From contig OZ246981.1 in NCBI GenBank assembly GCA_965232455.1, positions 434,001 to 498,000 on the forward strand: DNA of 64,000 nt, given 5' to 3'. Both the position numbers and the translations under genes were made by a program. Below, in pieces: positions 18,712 to 27,422 of this stretch. This DNA comes from JBFGFX01 sp965232455 (GTDB lineage Bacteria > Pseudomonadota > Gammaproteobacteria > Steroidobacterales > Woeseiaceae). The notes under the pieces are model-generated. The model saw only the letters and a list, made by a program, of their open reading frames with translations, was not told the DNA's origin and did no database searches. How positions within the stretch are numbered: position 1 is the stretch's first letter; every line of letters starts with the position of its first letter.

Positions 18712-18884
18712 TTGTCTTGCTCCATTTCAATATTCTCGGGCGGGTGGTCGCCATCTTCCAACGGTAGCTGTGACGCGGTTTCGTACTCGGAGGCCCGTTT
18801 TTTACTCCAGGTCCAAACCCACAAACCGATGAAGAGCACCAGCAGGAAAGCGGTGAGAAGCCCGCGAAACAGTCCTATATCCAT
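18708..18884 (-). CDS. ccoQ: cbb3-type oxidase subunit IV CcoQ
   Basis: A 58-residue ORF starts at ATG 18884 and ends in the TGA that overlaps the ccoP start. It has one membrane helix (GLFRGLLTAFLLVLFIGLWV) followed by the WTWSKKRASEYETAS-type CcoQ signature and an acidic tail. CcoQ stabilises the interaction of CcoP with the core complex. Position between ccoO and ccoP is the standard one. Confidence 0.93.
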   Translation of the reverse strand: MDIGLFRGLLTAFLLVLFIGLWVWTWSKKRASEYETASQLPLEDGDHPPENIEMEQDK

Positions 18885-18895
18885 CGTGGTCTTTC

Positions 18896-19501
18896 CTATC
18901 GTGCGGACCGGACGGTGCCGAGGTTCTGCAAATAGGCGATCAGCGCGTCGAGTTCGGACTTGCCGGCTACGGCATCCGCCGCGGCCTCGATGTCAGCGTC
19001 TGAATACGGGTCACCCAGTAGCTGAAGCGTCCGCATTTTCTTTTGCACGAGCTCACCGTCGACCATCGTGTTGGCGAGCCACGGGTAGGCGGGCATGTTC
19101 GAGTCGGGCACGAGGTCCTGCGGTTTGATCAGGTGCAGGCGATGCCACTCGTCACTGTAACGCTGACCGACGCGTGCAAGGTCCGGGCCGGTGCGCTTGG
19201 AGCCGAACTGAAACGGCCGATCGTAGACGAACTCGCCCGCTACCGAATACGGGCCGTAACGTTCCGTTTCGTCGCGGAAGGGCCGTATCTGCTGGGAATG
19301 GCAGCCGTAGCAGCCTTCCGCAACGTAAACGTCCCGCCCGGCCAGCTCCAGCGCGGGGTAGGGCGTGACGCCTTCATAGGGCTCGGTGACCGACGCGCTG
19401 GCAAGCAGCGGTATGACTTCGACCAATCCGCCAATGCTGATCACGACGACGATCAGGATGGCCATCAGGTTGACGTTTGTTTCGATCTTTTCGTGTTTCA
19501 T
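18896..19501 (-). CDS. ccoO: cbb3-type cytochrome c oxidase subunit II (monoheme)
   Basis: The 201-residue protein has an N-terminal membrane helix and one haem c motif CYGCHSQQIRPF. The family segments RYGPYSVAGEFVYDRPFQFGSKRTGPDLARVG and SNMPAYPWL contain the Met ligand. It carries electrons from CcoP to the CcoN active site. It is separated from ccoN by 20 bases and from ccoQ by 11. Confidence 0.97.
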   Translation of the reverse strand: MKHEKIETNVNLMAILIVVVISIGGLVEVIPLLASASVTEPYEGVTPYPALELAGRDVYVAEGCYGCHSQQIRPFRDETERYGPYSVAGEFVYDRPFQFGSKRTGPDLARVGQRYSDEWHRLHLIKPQDLVPDSNMPAYPWLANTMVDGELVQKKMRTLQLLGDPYSDADIEAAADAVAGKSELDALIAYLQNLGTVRSAR

Positions 19502-19521
19502 ATCAGTGTCCTACTCCGAGC

Positions 19522-20937
19522 CTACGCCGGCTGCACGACCGGAACCGGTTGCGGTTTGACGTCCGAAATCGTGCGGTAGACGTTGTAGACCATGACGAGC
19601 ATCCCGGAGAAGAAGATGAGGCCGCCCAGCAGCCGGAGACCGTAATACGGATACGTGAATTTCACCGTTTCGATAAACGAATAGGTCAGCGTGCCGTCGT
19701 CGTTGAACGCGCGCCACATGAGACCCTGCGTGATGCCGGAAATCCACATCGAAACCGCGTAGAGCACGACGCCGATCGTCGATGTCCAGAAATGCACGTC
19801 GATCAGCTTCGTCGAATACATGCTTTCTTTGTTGTAAAGCCGCGGAATGAGGCAGTACATCGTGCCGATCGTCATCATCGCAACCCAACCCAGGGCGCCG
19901 GAATGTACGTGACCGATCGTCCAGTCCGTGTAGTGCGACAGCGCGTTGACGGTCTTGATCGACATCATGGGTCCTTCAAACGTCGACATGCCGTAGAAGG
20001 AAAGCGAAACGATCATGAATTTCAGGATCGGGTCGGTGCGGAGCTTATGCCATGCGCCCGACAGCGTCATGATGCCGTTGATCATGCCGCCCCAGGAAGG
20101 CGCGAGGAGCACGAGCGAGAACAACATGCCGAGCGACTGTGCCCAGTCCGGCAATGACGTGTAGTGGAGATGGTGCGGGCCGGCCCACATGTAAATCGCA
20201 ATCAGTGCCCAGAAGTGCACGACCGAGAGCCGGTACGAATACACTGGCCGATTCGCCTGTTTCGGCACGAAGTAATACATCATGCCGAGGAAGCCGGCCG
20301 TCAGGAAAAAGCCGACCGCATTGTGGCCGTACCACCATTGCATCATGGCGTCGATCGTGCCCGTGTAAATCTGATAGGACTTCGTCAGCGTGACCGGCAC
20401 CGCGAGGTTGTTGAAAATATGCAGTACGGCAACCGTGAGTATGAACGCCGCATAAAACCAGTTTGCGACATAAATGTGTTTGACCCGCCGCTGGGCGATC
20501 GTGCCGAAAAAGACGACGGCGAAAGCGACCCAAACGACGGCAATGAGCAGATCGATTGGCCATTCGAGTTCCGCGTATTCCTTACTTTGGGTTATGCCCA
20601 ACGGCAGTGTGATCGCCGCTAGCACGATGACGACCTGCCAGCCCCAGAACGTGAACGCGGCCAGCTTCTCGAACGCCAGGCGGACATGGCTGGTCCGCTG
20701 TACGACGTAATAGGCCGTACCGAACAATGCGCAGCCGCCGAACGCGAAAATCACCGCGTTGGTGTGCAGCGGCCGCAGCCGGCTGTAGGTCAACCACGGC
20801 AGGTCCATGCTGAGACCCGGCCAGATGAGCTGCGCAGCGATGATCAGGCCGACCAGCATGCCGACCACACCCCAAACAACGGTCATTATCGTGAACTGGC
20901 GAACGACCTTGTCGTTATAGCTCGACTCCGTCTGCAT
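19522..20937 (-). CDS. ccoN: cbb3-type cytochrome c oxidase subunit I, catalytic
   Basis: The 471-residue protein has about twelve membrane helices with the conserved histidines for low-spin haem b, high-spin haem b3 and CuB, visible in HTNAVIFAFGG, WWYGHNAVGF, MWAGPHHLHYT and TIGHVHSGALGW. This is the high-affinity oxygen-reducing core of the C-type haem-copper oxidases, suited to microaerobic respiration. It is the first gene of the operon. The roughly 160-base upstream gap contains no complete TTGAT-N4-ATCAA (FNR/Anr) box that I can find, so oxygen control through an FNR-type protein is not supported here. Confidence 0.97.
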   Translation of the reverse strand: MQTESSYNDKVVRQFTIMTVVWGVVGMLVGLIIAAQLIWPGLSMDLPWLTYSRLRPLHTNAVIFAFGGCALFGTAYYVVQRTSHVRLAFEKLAAFTFWGWQVVIVLAAITLPLGITQSKEYAELEWPIDLLIAVVWVAFAVVFFGTIAQRRVKHIYVANWFYAAFILTVAVLHIFNNLAVPVTLTKSYQIYTGTIDAMMQWWYGHNAVGFFLTAGFLGMMYYFVPKQANRPVYSYRLSVVHFWALIAIYMWAGPHHLHYTSLPDWAQSLGMLFSLVLLAPSWGGMINGIMTLSGAWHKLRTDPILKFMIVSLSFYGMSTFEGPMMSIKTVNALSHYTDWTIGHVHSGALGWVAMMTIGTMYCLIPRLYNKESMYSTKLIDVHFWTSTIGVVLYAVSMWISGITQGLMWRAFNDDGTLTYSFIETVKFTYPYYGLRLLGGLIFFSGMLVMVYNVYRTISDVKPQPVPVVQPA

Positions 20938-21097
20938 TTTGTATGTCCTGATTGTTGTGATTCTCTAACGATTCCGGGGCCTGTGACCCTATGGCGCGGC
21001 AACCTTCCCAGAAGGCCGTCGGTAGTGAAATAGGGATAAACACGGATATTGTTGTGACTGTTATTTACACGAATCGTGAGCCATTGCCCCTGGGCCG

Positions 21098-21925
21098 TCA
21101 ACTCCCGGCCACGGGCGTTCGTGGCACCGCGGTGATGCCGACCGAATGACGGGGAAAATCGCCGGCATCGATGGTTTCCAGGTAGCCGTGCCAGGCGCCG
21201 TAGCCGATGATCGGCAGGATTACGACCAGACCGATGAAGGCGGTAAAAAGGCCCACCAGGAGCCCGAGCACGATCAGCGTGAGCCATACGGCCATCGCAA
21301 ACTTGTTCCGCAGCACGGCGTTGACCGACGTGACGATCGCCGTGACGGTATCCACGTCGCGATGCATGATCATCGGCAGCGAGAACGCGCTGGCGGTGAA
21401 CGTTACGGCTGCGAAAAATGCTCCGACGATCGTGCCGACGCCCAGAAACGTCACGAGGTCCTCGAGCCCGGGGTCGGTGGCCGTCGGCAGAAATACGCTG
21501 AGCATCATGCCGGCGCGTGCCCAGACCATGAAAATCACCAGCAAAACGATCGCAAACAACATCTCGTTGCCGAAATGCCGGCGGAAGGCCGCACGCAGGC
21601 TGCGGGCGAGAGACACCGGCTGATCGCGCTCGAGTTGCGCGCTGATGGCGTAGAGCCCGATGCAGGAAAGCGGAGCGAGGAATACGAAGCCGCCAATCAT
21701 CGCGACCATCAGCCAGTGAGTGCCGTAAATCCAGGCCGTGACCGATACGGCTGCGATAATGCCGGCCATGATCACGCCGTACAGCATGCTCTCGCGCGGC
21801 GCCTTTTTGAGATCGGCGAAACCCTTCCCGAGCCAGCCGAAGGGCGCAAACGGAGAGAGTGTTCGGCAGGGAGCCACGAACGGCATGGTGTCGCGGTTCA
21901 TGGCGGTCTGTTCAGGCTCGGTCAT
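21098..21925 (-). CDS. DUF2189-family integral membrane protein
   Basis: The 275-residue protein has about six hydrophobic helices and family-typical stretches (GKGFADLKKAP, FLAPLSCIGLYAISAQLERDQ, SAFSLPMIMHRDVDTVTAI, IIGYGAWHGYLETI). DUF2189 proteins often occur beside cytochrome oxidase clusters in proteobacteria, and here the gene is immediately upstream of ccoN on the same strand with a 160-base gap. Molecular function unknown. Confidence 0.85.
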   Translation of the reverse strand: MTEPEQTAMNRDTMPFVAPCRTLSPFAPFGWLGKGFADLKKAPRESMLYGVIMAGIIAAVSVTAWIYGTHWLMVAMIGGFVFLAPLSCIGLYAISAQLERDQPVSLARSLRAAFRRHFGNEMLFAIVLLVIFMVWARAGMMLSVFLPTATDPGLEDLVTFLGVGTIVGAFFAAVTFTASAFSLPMIMHRDVDTVTAIVTSVNAVLRNKFAMAVWLTLIVLGLLVGLFTAFIGLVVILPIIGYGAWHGYLETIDAGDFPRHSVGITAVPRTPVAGS

Positions 21926-22013
21926 CTGTGCGCTCCGGTCCTACAGGCCCTGATTGATAACAAAGCGCGGGGTGCGGTGAAATACGGGCATTCCGCAACG
22001 CTGCGCCCGCCCG

Positions 22014-23315
22014 TCACCGGTGCTTTCTGAGTTGCGAAATCTTACGGTACAGCGCTCGTTCGCTGATACCCAACTTTTTTGCTAGGCTTTTTCTATCGCC
22101 GTCGTATTCAGACAGCACCCGGCTCAGATAACGGCGCTCCACGGCGTCCAGCGATCTGATTTCACGCGCGTCGTCCGCGTCCCGTTCCCGGCCGTCGCTC
22201 AGTCTCGACGGAAGATGCCGCGGCAGAATCTCCTGACCGTCGCACATCAGCATGGCCCGCTCAATGGTGTTGCGGAGTTCCCGCACGTTTCCGGGAAAAT
22301 CATACCGGCTGACGATCGCCAGTGCATCGTCGGAGATGCGCATGTCATCGCCCGGTCGAAGCTGGCTGATGATGCTCTTGATCAGGGGCTTGAGATCCTC
22401 CCGCCTGTTTCTGAGCGGCGGCAGTTGGATGTCGAAGACGTTGATCCGGTAATAAAGATCCTCGCGAAAATCTCCGCTTTTGACCCGCTCCGCCAGATCT
22501 TTGTTGGTTGCGCAGACCAGCCGAAAGTCCGCCTGCCTGGTTTCCGTGCTGCCGACGCGTCGAAAACAACGGGTCTCCAGCAGGCGCAGCAGCTTCACCT
22601 GATCACTCAACGGGATGTCGCCAACCTCATCGAGAAACAGCGTGCCGCCGTCGGCGGATTCCACCAGCCCCGTTTTCTCGGACGTGGCGCCGGTGAAGGC
22701 CCCTTTGACATGACCGAACAGCTCGCTCTCGAACAGGGACTCCGGCAAGCCGGTGCACTCGACGGGCACGAACGGCCCGCCGGCTCTGCGGCTCCGTTCG
22801 TGAATCGTCCTTGCAATCAGCTCCTTGCCGGTGCCCGATTCACCGAGCAGCAAAACGCTGGTGTCGGCCGGCGCGACGCGATCGACCTGGTCGAGCATGT
22901 GGCGGAAGGTCCGCGAGCGACCGACCATACCCTCGCCGTCGCCGCGGGCGTGTGCGATGTCCGAAGGCCGTATGATCTCGATGAAATAGACGATCTCGCC
23001 CGTCGAGTCCTTGACCGGGCGGGTTTCCACGTTCACGTATTCCTGGCCGCGCGGCGTGTGATGAACGTGCAGAACCTTGCTCGCCTGACCGGTTTCACGA
23101 CTTTGCTTCAACGGGCACTGCTCGCCCGCGAGGTCGCAAGGCACGGTGTATCGGTGGCTGACCTCGTAACACCGCCGCCGCCGAAGCGGCGCGCCGTCGC
23201 CGTACATATCCCGATAGGCCTCGTTGGCCATCAGGATCCGGTAGTCGCGACTCAACAGTATGGCGGAGTCCGGCAGACAGTTGAGAATCGCCTGAACGTC
23301 GGCTGCAATCTCCAT
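22014..23315 (-). CDS. fisR: FisR-like sigma-54-dependent sulfide/polysulfide-responsive activator
   Basis: The roughly 433-residue protein has an N-terminal PAS-like sensor (about 1-130), a sigma-54 AAA+ domain (GESGTGKE, GAFTGA, GGTLFLDEVG, arginine-finger region) and a C-terminal Fis-type helix-turn-helix (KSLAKKLGISERALYRKI). The sensor holds three cysteines spaced 11 and 7 residues apart (C49, C60, C67 from the ATG start). The same spacing is reported for the three polysulfide-reactive cysteines of FisR from Cupriavidus. FisR activates sqr and pdo genes, and here the gene is divergent from exactly such an operon with a sigma-54 promoter. A TTG start at 23324 is also possible. Confidence 0.88.
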   Translation of the reverse strand: MEIAADVQAILNCLPDSAILLSRDYRILMANEAYRDMYGDGAPLRRRRCYEVSHRYTVPCDLAGEQCPLKQSRETGQASKVLHVHHTPRGQEYVNVETRPVKDSTGEIVYFIEIIRPSDIAHARGDGEGMVGRSRTFRHMLDQVDRVAPADTSVLLLGESGTGKELIARTIHERSRRAGGPFVPVECTGLPESLFESELFGHVKGAFTGATSEKTGLVESADGGTLFLDEVGDIPLSDQVKLLRLLETRCFRRVGSTETRQADFRLVCATNKDLAERVKSGDFREDLYYRINVFDIQLPPLRNRREDLKPLIKSIISQLRPGDDMRISDDALAIVSRYDFPGNVRELRNTIERAMLMCDGQEILPRHLPSRLSDGRERDADDAREIRSLDAVERRYLSRVLSEYDGDRKSLAKKLGISERALYRKISQLRKHR

Positions 23316-23402
23316 TACTGACAATTATGGCAGTTCAGGCACGGAAAAGCATGCCACTAACGACAGTCATTGTTTGCCCAGGGCGGGCTTCGCTCACCTA
23401 TA

Positions 23403-23419
23403 TGTTTGTTCCATAAACA
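23403..23419. promoter_or_regulatory. Inverted repeat TGTTT-N7-AAACA upstream of the sigma-54 promoter
   Basis: Perfect 5-bp arms flank GTTCCAT in the fisR/rhodanese intergenic region. It could be an activator site, but it lies only about 12 bases upstream of the -24 element. Sigma-54 enhancer sites are usually farther away, so a repressor, IHF or chance match is equally possible. Confidence 0.35.
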
Positions 23420-23430
23420 GAAAGCTGCTT

Positions 23431-23446
23431 TGGCACGGTTCCTGCT
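23431..23446 (+). promoter_or_regulatory. Sigma-54 (-24/-12) promoter of the sulfide oxidation operon
   Basis: TGGCACGGTTCCTGCT matches the sigma-54 consensus TGGCACG-N4-TTGC. GG lies at 23432-23433 and GC at 23444-23445 with the obligatory 10-base spacing. The only deviation is C for T in the -12 element. It predicts transcription from about 23457, 25 bases before the rhodanese-like ATG. The divergent neighbour is a sigma-54 activator, which makes this a convincing target. Confidence 0.85.
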
Positions 23447-23481
23447 ATGAACGGATCGACACTGCCTGTATGGAGAGCTGC

Positions 23482-23832
23482 ATGCCGGTCGAAACGCTGA
23501 TAAAAGAGGCGATCGCGGAGGTTTCCGTGCTTGAGCCGCGTCGGGCATTCGAGTCTCTGGATCGTTATCTGGTGGTCGACGTGCGCGAGCCGAACGAAGT
23601 GCTGCAAGGGTACCTGCCCGGTGCGATCAATGTGCCGCGCGGCCTGCTGGAGTTTCGCGCCGCCGACGATGCGCGTTTTCAGCCGCTGGACCGTCCGATT
23701 CTCCTATACAGTAACTCCGGGCAGCGTTCCGCGTTGGCGGCGCGCTGCCTCAAGGAACTCGACTACACCCGCGTCGCCGTTCTTCGCGACGGTATCGACG
23801 CGTGGGCCGCACTCGGTTTGCCGGTCGAATGA
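23482..23832 (+). CDS. Rhodanese-like protein with catalytic Cys replaced by Ser
   Basis: The single-domain rhodanese fold (116 residues) has the usual signatures: VVDVREPNEVLQGYLPGAINVPRG and the active-site loop region. The loop reads YSNSGQRS where active enzymes have YCxSGxRS, so the sulfur-accepting cysteine is Ser77 (codon AGT, 23710-23712). The ATG at 23482 is chosen because it follows GGAGAG and sits 25 bases after the predicted sigma-54 transcription start. Earlier in-frame ATGs lie upstream of that point or lack a good site. It is the first gene of the persulfide operon. It cannot be a normal sulfurtransferase and may bind persulfides or proteins. Confidence 0.9.
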   Translation: MPVETLIKEAIAEVSVLEPRRAFESLDRYLVVDVREPNEVLQGYLPGAINVPRGLLEFRAADDARFQPLDRPILLYSNSGQRSALAARCLKELDYTRVAVLRDGIDAWAALGLPVE

Positions 23833-23855
23833 TCGGCACATGAAGGAGTAATTTG

Positions 23856-24719
23856 ATGAAGCCAACAGTAACAGCGTTTTTTGACGAAACGACCTACACG
23901 ATTGCTTACGTCGTGGAAGACCCGGCAACCGGTAAGTGCGCGTTGATCGACCCGGTGATGGATTTTGATCCTGCGTCGGGAACCACCGGCACACGCTCCG
24001 CGGACGAGGTGATCGCCTACATCAGCGACAAGAACCTCGAACTCGATTGGATCCTCGAAACCCATGTCCACGCAGACCACCTGAGCGCGGCGCCGTACGT
24101 CAAGGAAAGCATTGGCGGCCGGACCGCGATCGGCAGCGGCGTCCGAACCGTGCAGAACGTTTTCGGCGATCTTTTTAACGCCGAGCCGGAGTTCGCGCGG
24201 GACGGAAGCCAATTCGATCGCCTGCTCGAAGACGGCGATGAGCTCGCGATCGGTGAGCTGTCTCTGAAGGCCATGCATACGCCCGGGCACACGCCGGCAT
24301 GCATGACCTACGTGGCCGGCGACGCCGCGTTTGTCGGCGATACGCTGTTTATGCCCGACTTCGGGACCGCGAGAACGGATTTCCCCGGCGGCGACGCGGC
24401 GACGCTCTACCGGTCGATCCAGAAAATCCTGGCGCTGGCTCCCGACACGCGCCTGTTCATGTGCCACGACTACAAAGCGCCGGGGCGCGACGAGTATGCA
24501 TGGCAGACGACCGTGGACGAAGAGCGAAAGAACAACATCCACGTCAAGGAAGGCGTAACGCAAGCCGACTTCGTTGCGTTTCGCGAAGCGCGCGATGCCA
24601 CGCTGCCGATGCCGAACCTGATATTACCGTCCGTGCAGGTGAACATGCGCGCCGGGCACCTGCCGCCCGCCGAATCGAACGGCATGCGTTACCTGAAACT
24701 GCCGTTGAACGCGTTTTGA
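23856..24719 (+). CDS. Persulfide dioxygenase (ETHE1/PDO family, MBL fold)
   Basis: The 287-residue metallo-beta-lactamase-fold protein has HVHADH (residues about 70-75), HTPGHTP, GDTLF and MCHDYK motifs that supply the mononuclear iron ligands of ETHE1-type dioxygenases. It oxidises glutathione persulfide to sulfite. ATG 23856 has an AAGGAG site seven bases upstream, better than the overlapping TTG at 23853. It lies between the rhodanese-like gene and the TauE/SafE gene in the FisR-controlled operon. Similarity appears closest to the PDO2-type group. Confidence 0.93.
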   Translation: MKPTVTAFFDETTYTIAYVVEDPATGKCALIDPVMDFDPASGTTGTRSADEVIAYISDKNLELDWILETHVHADHLSAAPYVKESIGGRTAIGSGVRTVQNVFGDLFNAEPEFARDGSQFDRLLEDGDELAIGELSLKAMHTPGHTPACMTYVAGDAAFVGDTLFMPDFGTARTDFPGGDAATLYRSIQKILALAPDTRLFMCHDYKAPGRDEYAWQTTVDEERKNNIHVKEGVTQADFVAFREARDATLPMPNLILPSVQVNMRAGHLPPAESNGMRYLKLPLNAF

Positions 24720-24766
24720 GGATTGCGGCAAATGCCTGAACTGTCCCGGCGTCCGGGCGCCAGTTG

Positions 24767-25549
24767 ATGTCGGCGGCGATACTCGCCTGGCCGGGCGCCA
24801 TTGCGATCGGTGTCAGCCTGGGGCTGCTCGGTTCCGGTGGCTCCATCCTCACCGTTCCAGTGCTCGTTTACCTGCTGGGCCAGGACGAGAAAGTCGCGAT
24901 CGCGGGCTCGCTGTTCGTCGTCGGCTCGATCGCGCTGTTCGGCAGTCTGCAGTACCTTCGCCTCGGTCTGATTGCCTGGCGCAGCGTCGTCGTTTTTGGG
25001 ATTCCGGGAATGCTGGGCACCTATCTGGGCGCGTGGGCCGCGGCGTTCGTGTCGGGCCTGATGCAGCTCACGCTGTTTGCGCTGGTGATGCTGGGCGCGT
25101 CTTACATGATGCTCCGCCCGGTTGATCTCGACCGGGCGCCCACCGCCGCGCGCGCGGCCTGGAAGATCGCGCTGGACGGCCTGATCGTGGGCGTCGTCAC
25201 CGGACTCGTCGGCGTCGGCGGCGGTTTTTTGATCGTACCCGCGCTGGTGCTCTTGGGTGGGCTCGGCATGCACCACGCGGTCGCAACCAGCCTCGTCATC
25301 ATTGCGCTGAAATCTTTCAGCGGCTTTTTCAAATACCTCGACGTACTGGCCGGTCAATCGCTAACGCTGGACTGGCCGACGCTTTTTGTCGTTACCGCGC
25401 TTGGCATTGCCGGTTCGCTCGCGGGCGGACAAATAGCGCATCGAATGCCACAGGCCAGGCTCAAGCGTGGATTCGGCTATTTTTTGATTGTCATGGGTAT
25501 CTACATCCTGGCGCGTTCCTTACCGGGCGTCGTCGGTGTTGATGCCTGA
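24767..25549 (+). CDS. TauE/SafE-family sulfite exporter
   Basis: The 260-residue polytopic protein has the duplicated TauE/SafE core (GVSLGLLGSGGSILTVPVLVYLLG near the N-terminus and GVVTGLVGVGGGFLIVPALVLLGG in the second half). It follows the persulfide dioxygenase, whose product is sulfite, so sulfite or organosulfonate export is a natural role. ATG 24767 is preferred to TTG 24764, and neither has a strong Shine-Dalgarno site. It differs from the cco-linked TauE-like protein at 12486-13244. Confidence 0.9.
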   Translation: MSAAILAWPGAIAIGVSLGLLGSGGSILTVPVLVYLLGQDEKVAIAGSLFVVGSIALFGSLQYLRLGLIAWRSVVVFGIPGMLGTYLGAWAAAFVSGLMQLTLFALVMLGASYMMLRPVDLDRAPTAARAAWKIALDGLIVGVVTGLVGVGGGFLIVPALVLLGGLGMHHAVATSLVIIALKSFSGFFKYLDVLAGQSLTLDWPTLFVVTALGIAGSLAGGQIAHRMPQARLKRGFGYFLIVMGIYILARSLPGVVGVDA

Positions 25550-25565
25550 TCCAGGGGGATAAGAA

Positions 25566-27311
25566 ATGAATCTGAAGAAGGTTACACCGCGTTTTCTCGT
25601 TTCCGACCAGCTCTCGGTAACCGATATCGGCATTGCGGCTGCACAGGGCGTCCGCACCATCGTCAACAACCGGCCCGACGGTGAGGAGCAGACACAACCG
25701 GCCTCCGCGGAACTCAAGAAGGTTGCGGAATCGCTGGGGCTGGGTTTTATCGAACTGCCCATCACGCCGGGATCGATCACCGACGAGCAGATCGAGACCT
25801 TCGACTCCATTTCCCGCGACGTGGCGGCGCCGGTGCTCGCATTCTGCCGGTCCGGCGCGCGTGCGATCTCCCTCTGGGCGTTGGCCGAGGCAAGAACACT
25901 GGATGTGGAAGCGGTACTTGCCGCCGCGCGCGACGCGGGACACGATCTCGAAAATTTGCGTGATCGCCTTGCGGCGCGTTCGACGGTGCAGGCGCATCCG
26001 GTGCCTCAGGACGATTTGCCGGCGAACATTGCCCTGCACGACGTGGTTGTCGTGGGGGGAGGAACCGGTGGCCTGGCAACCGCAATGAGCCTTCTGCGGC
26101 GCCGATCCGATCTCGACATCCTCGTGGTGGAGCCGCGCGACGAACACTATTACCAGCCGGGGTGGACGCTGGTCGGCGGCGGCGTATTCGACCGCAAGAA
26201 GACGCTGCGGGCCATGAACGACGTAATGCCGAAGGAGGTCAAGTGGAAGCGCGCGGCGGTGGCCGAATTCGAGCCTGAAAGAAACTGCGTGCTCCTCGAG
26301 GACGGCGAGCGCATATCGTATCGGGCGCTCGTGGTGGCGCCCGGCATCAAGCTCGATTGGAACGCCATCGACGGATTGCGGGAAACTCTGGGCAGGAACG
26401 GCGTCACCTCGAATTACCGTTTCGACATGGCGCCGTACACCTGGCAGCTCGTGCAGGACCTCAAGCGCGGCCGCGCGGTCTTCACGCAGCCGCCGATGCC
26501 GATCAAGTGCGCTGGCGCACCGCAGAAGGCGATGTACCTGTCCTGCGACCATTGGCGCGCTGTCGGCCGTCTCAAGGACATCGAGGTCGAGTTCCACAAT
26601 GCGGGGCCTGCGTTGTTCGGCGTCGCGGACTACGTTCCGGCACTCATGAAGTACGTCGAAAAATACGGCGCCAAACTGTGTTTCAACGAGAATCTCGTTG
26701 CCGTCGACGGCGCCGCGAAAAAGGCGTATTTCGAGCGTGCCGACGGAGACGGGCCGGCCGAGCGCGTCGAGGTCGAATTCGACATGCTGCATGTGTGTCC
26801 CGTGCAGACGGCGCCCGACTTCGTGCGCGAGAGCTCCCTCGCCGACGACGCAGGCTGGATCGACGTTTCCCCCGAGACGCTGCAGCATACCCGGTTCGGC
26901 AATATCTTCGGCGTCGGCGACGCCGCGTCCGCGCCGAACGCGAAAACCGCTGCGGCGATTCGCAAGCAGGCGCCGGTTGCGGCGCAGAACGTGCTCGGCG
27001 TGCTCGATGGTCGCGCTCCCCGTGCGGTTTACGACGGCTACGGTTCCTGCCCGCTGACCGTCGAGCGCGGCAAAATCGTGCTCGCCGAGTTCGGCTACGG
27101 CGGCAAACACCTGCCGACGTTCCCGCAGTGGTTGATCAACAGTTTCGAGCCGTCCCGGCTGGCCTGGTTTCTCAAGGAGAAAATGCTGCCGTCGATTTAT
27201 TGGGAGCTGCTCCTGAAAGGTCGTGAGTGGATGGTGGATACGGAGACGTTGCCGCAGGAGCCGGCCGCGCATGAGGCGAGCCCGGCTTACGAGACCAAAA
27301 CACCGTCCTGA
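25566..27311 (+). CDS. Fusion: phosphatase-like (TIGR01244) domain + sulfide:quinone oxidoreductase
   Basis: The 581-residue protein has two parts. Residues 1-about 135 form a protein-tyrosine-phosphatase-like/beta-lactamase-hydrolase-linked domain with the P-loop-like FCRSGARAISLWALA. Residues about 155-560 form an FAD disulfide oxidoreductase with VVVVGGGTGGLATA, KCAGAPQKAMYLSCDHW and HVCPVQTAPDF, which carry the SQR cysteines, and IFGVGDAASAPNAKTAAAI. SQR oxidises sulfide to persulfide or polysulfide and reduces quinones. ATG 25566 follows a GGGGGATAAGAA site. This is the last gene of the FisR operon. The N-terminal domain has a cysteine-containing loop and could replace the sulfurtransferase function lost in the operon's rhodanese. 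Confidence 0.93.
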   Translation: MNLKKVTPRFLVSDQLSVTDIGIAAAQGVRTIVNNRPDGEEQTQPASAELKKVAESLGLGFIELPITPGSITDEQIETFDSISRDVAAPVLAFCRSGARAISLWALAEARTLDVEAVLAAARDAGHDLENLRDRLAARSTVQAHPVPQDDLPANIALHDVVVVGGGTGGLATAMSLLRRRSDLDILVVEPRDEHYYQPGWTLVGGGVFDRKKTLRAMNDVMPKEVKWKRAAVAEFEPERNCVLLEDGERISYRALVVAPGIKLDWNAIDGLRETLGRNGVTSNYRFDMAPYTWQLVQDLKRGRAVFTQPPMPIKCAGAPQKAMYLSCDHWRAVGRLKDIEVEFHNAGPALFGVADYVPALMKYVEKYGAKLCFNENLVAVDGAAKKAYFERADGDGPAERVEVEFDMLHVCPVQTAPDFVRESSLADDAGWIDVSPETLQHTRFGNIFGVGDAASAPNAKTAAAIRKQAPVAAQNVLGVLDGRAPRAVYDGYGSCPLTVERGKIVLAEFGYGGKHLPTFPQWLINSFEPSRLAWFLKEKMLPSIYWELLLKGREWMVDTETLPQEPAAHEASPAYETKTPS

Positions 27312-27422
27312 CTTTGGGTGGGACGAGCACGGGTCGCGCCGCGTTCAGGCTCGCCATTTATTGCGCCGCCGCCCGGCGGCTTGACGTACACTTGCGTTTC
27401 CAACCATGCAGGAAACGAAAAC

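Noticed and set aside
20938..21097. Possible FNR/Anr box in front of ccoN
   Set aside because: Only partial matches are present and no TTGAT-N4-ATCAA with both halves could be found.
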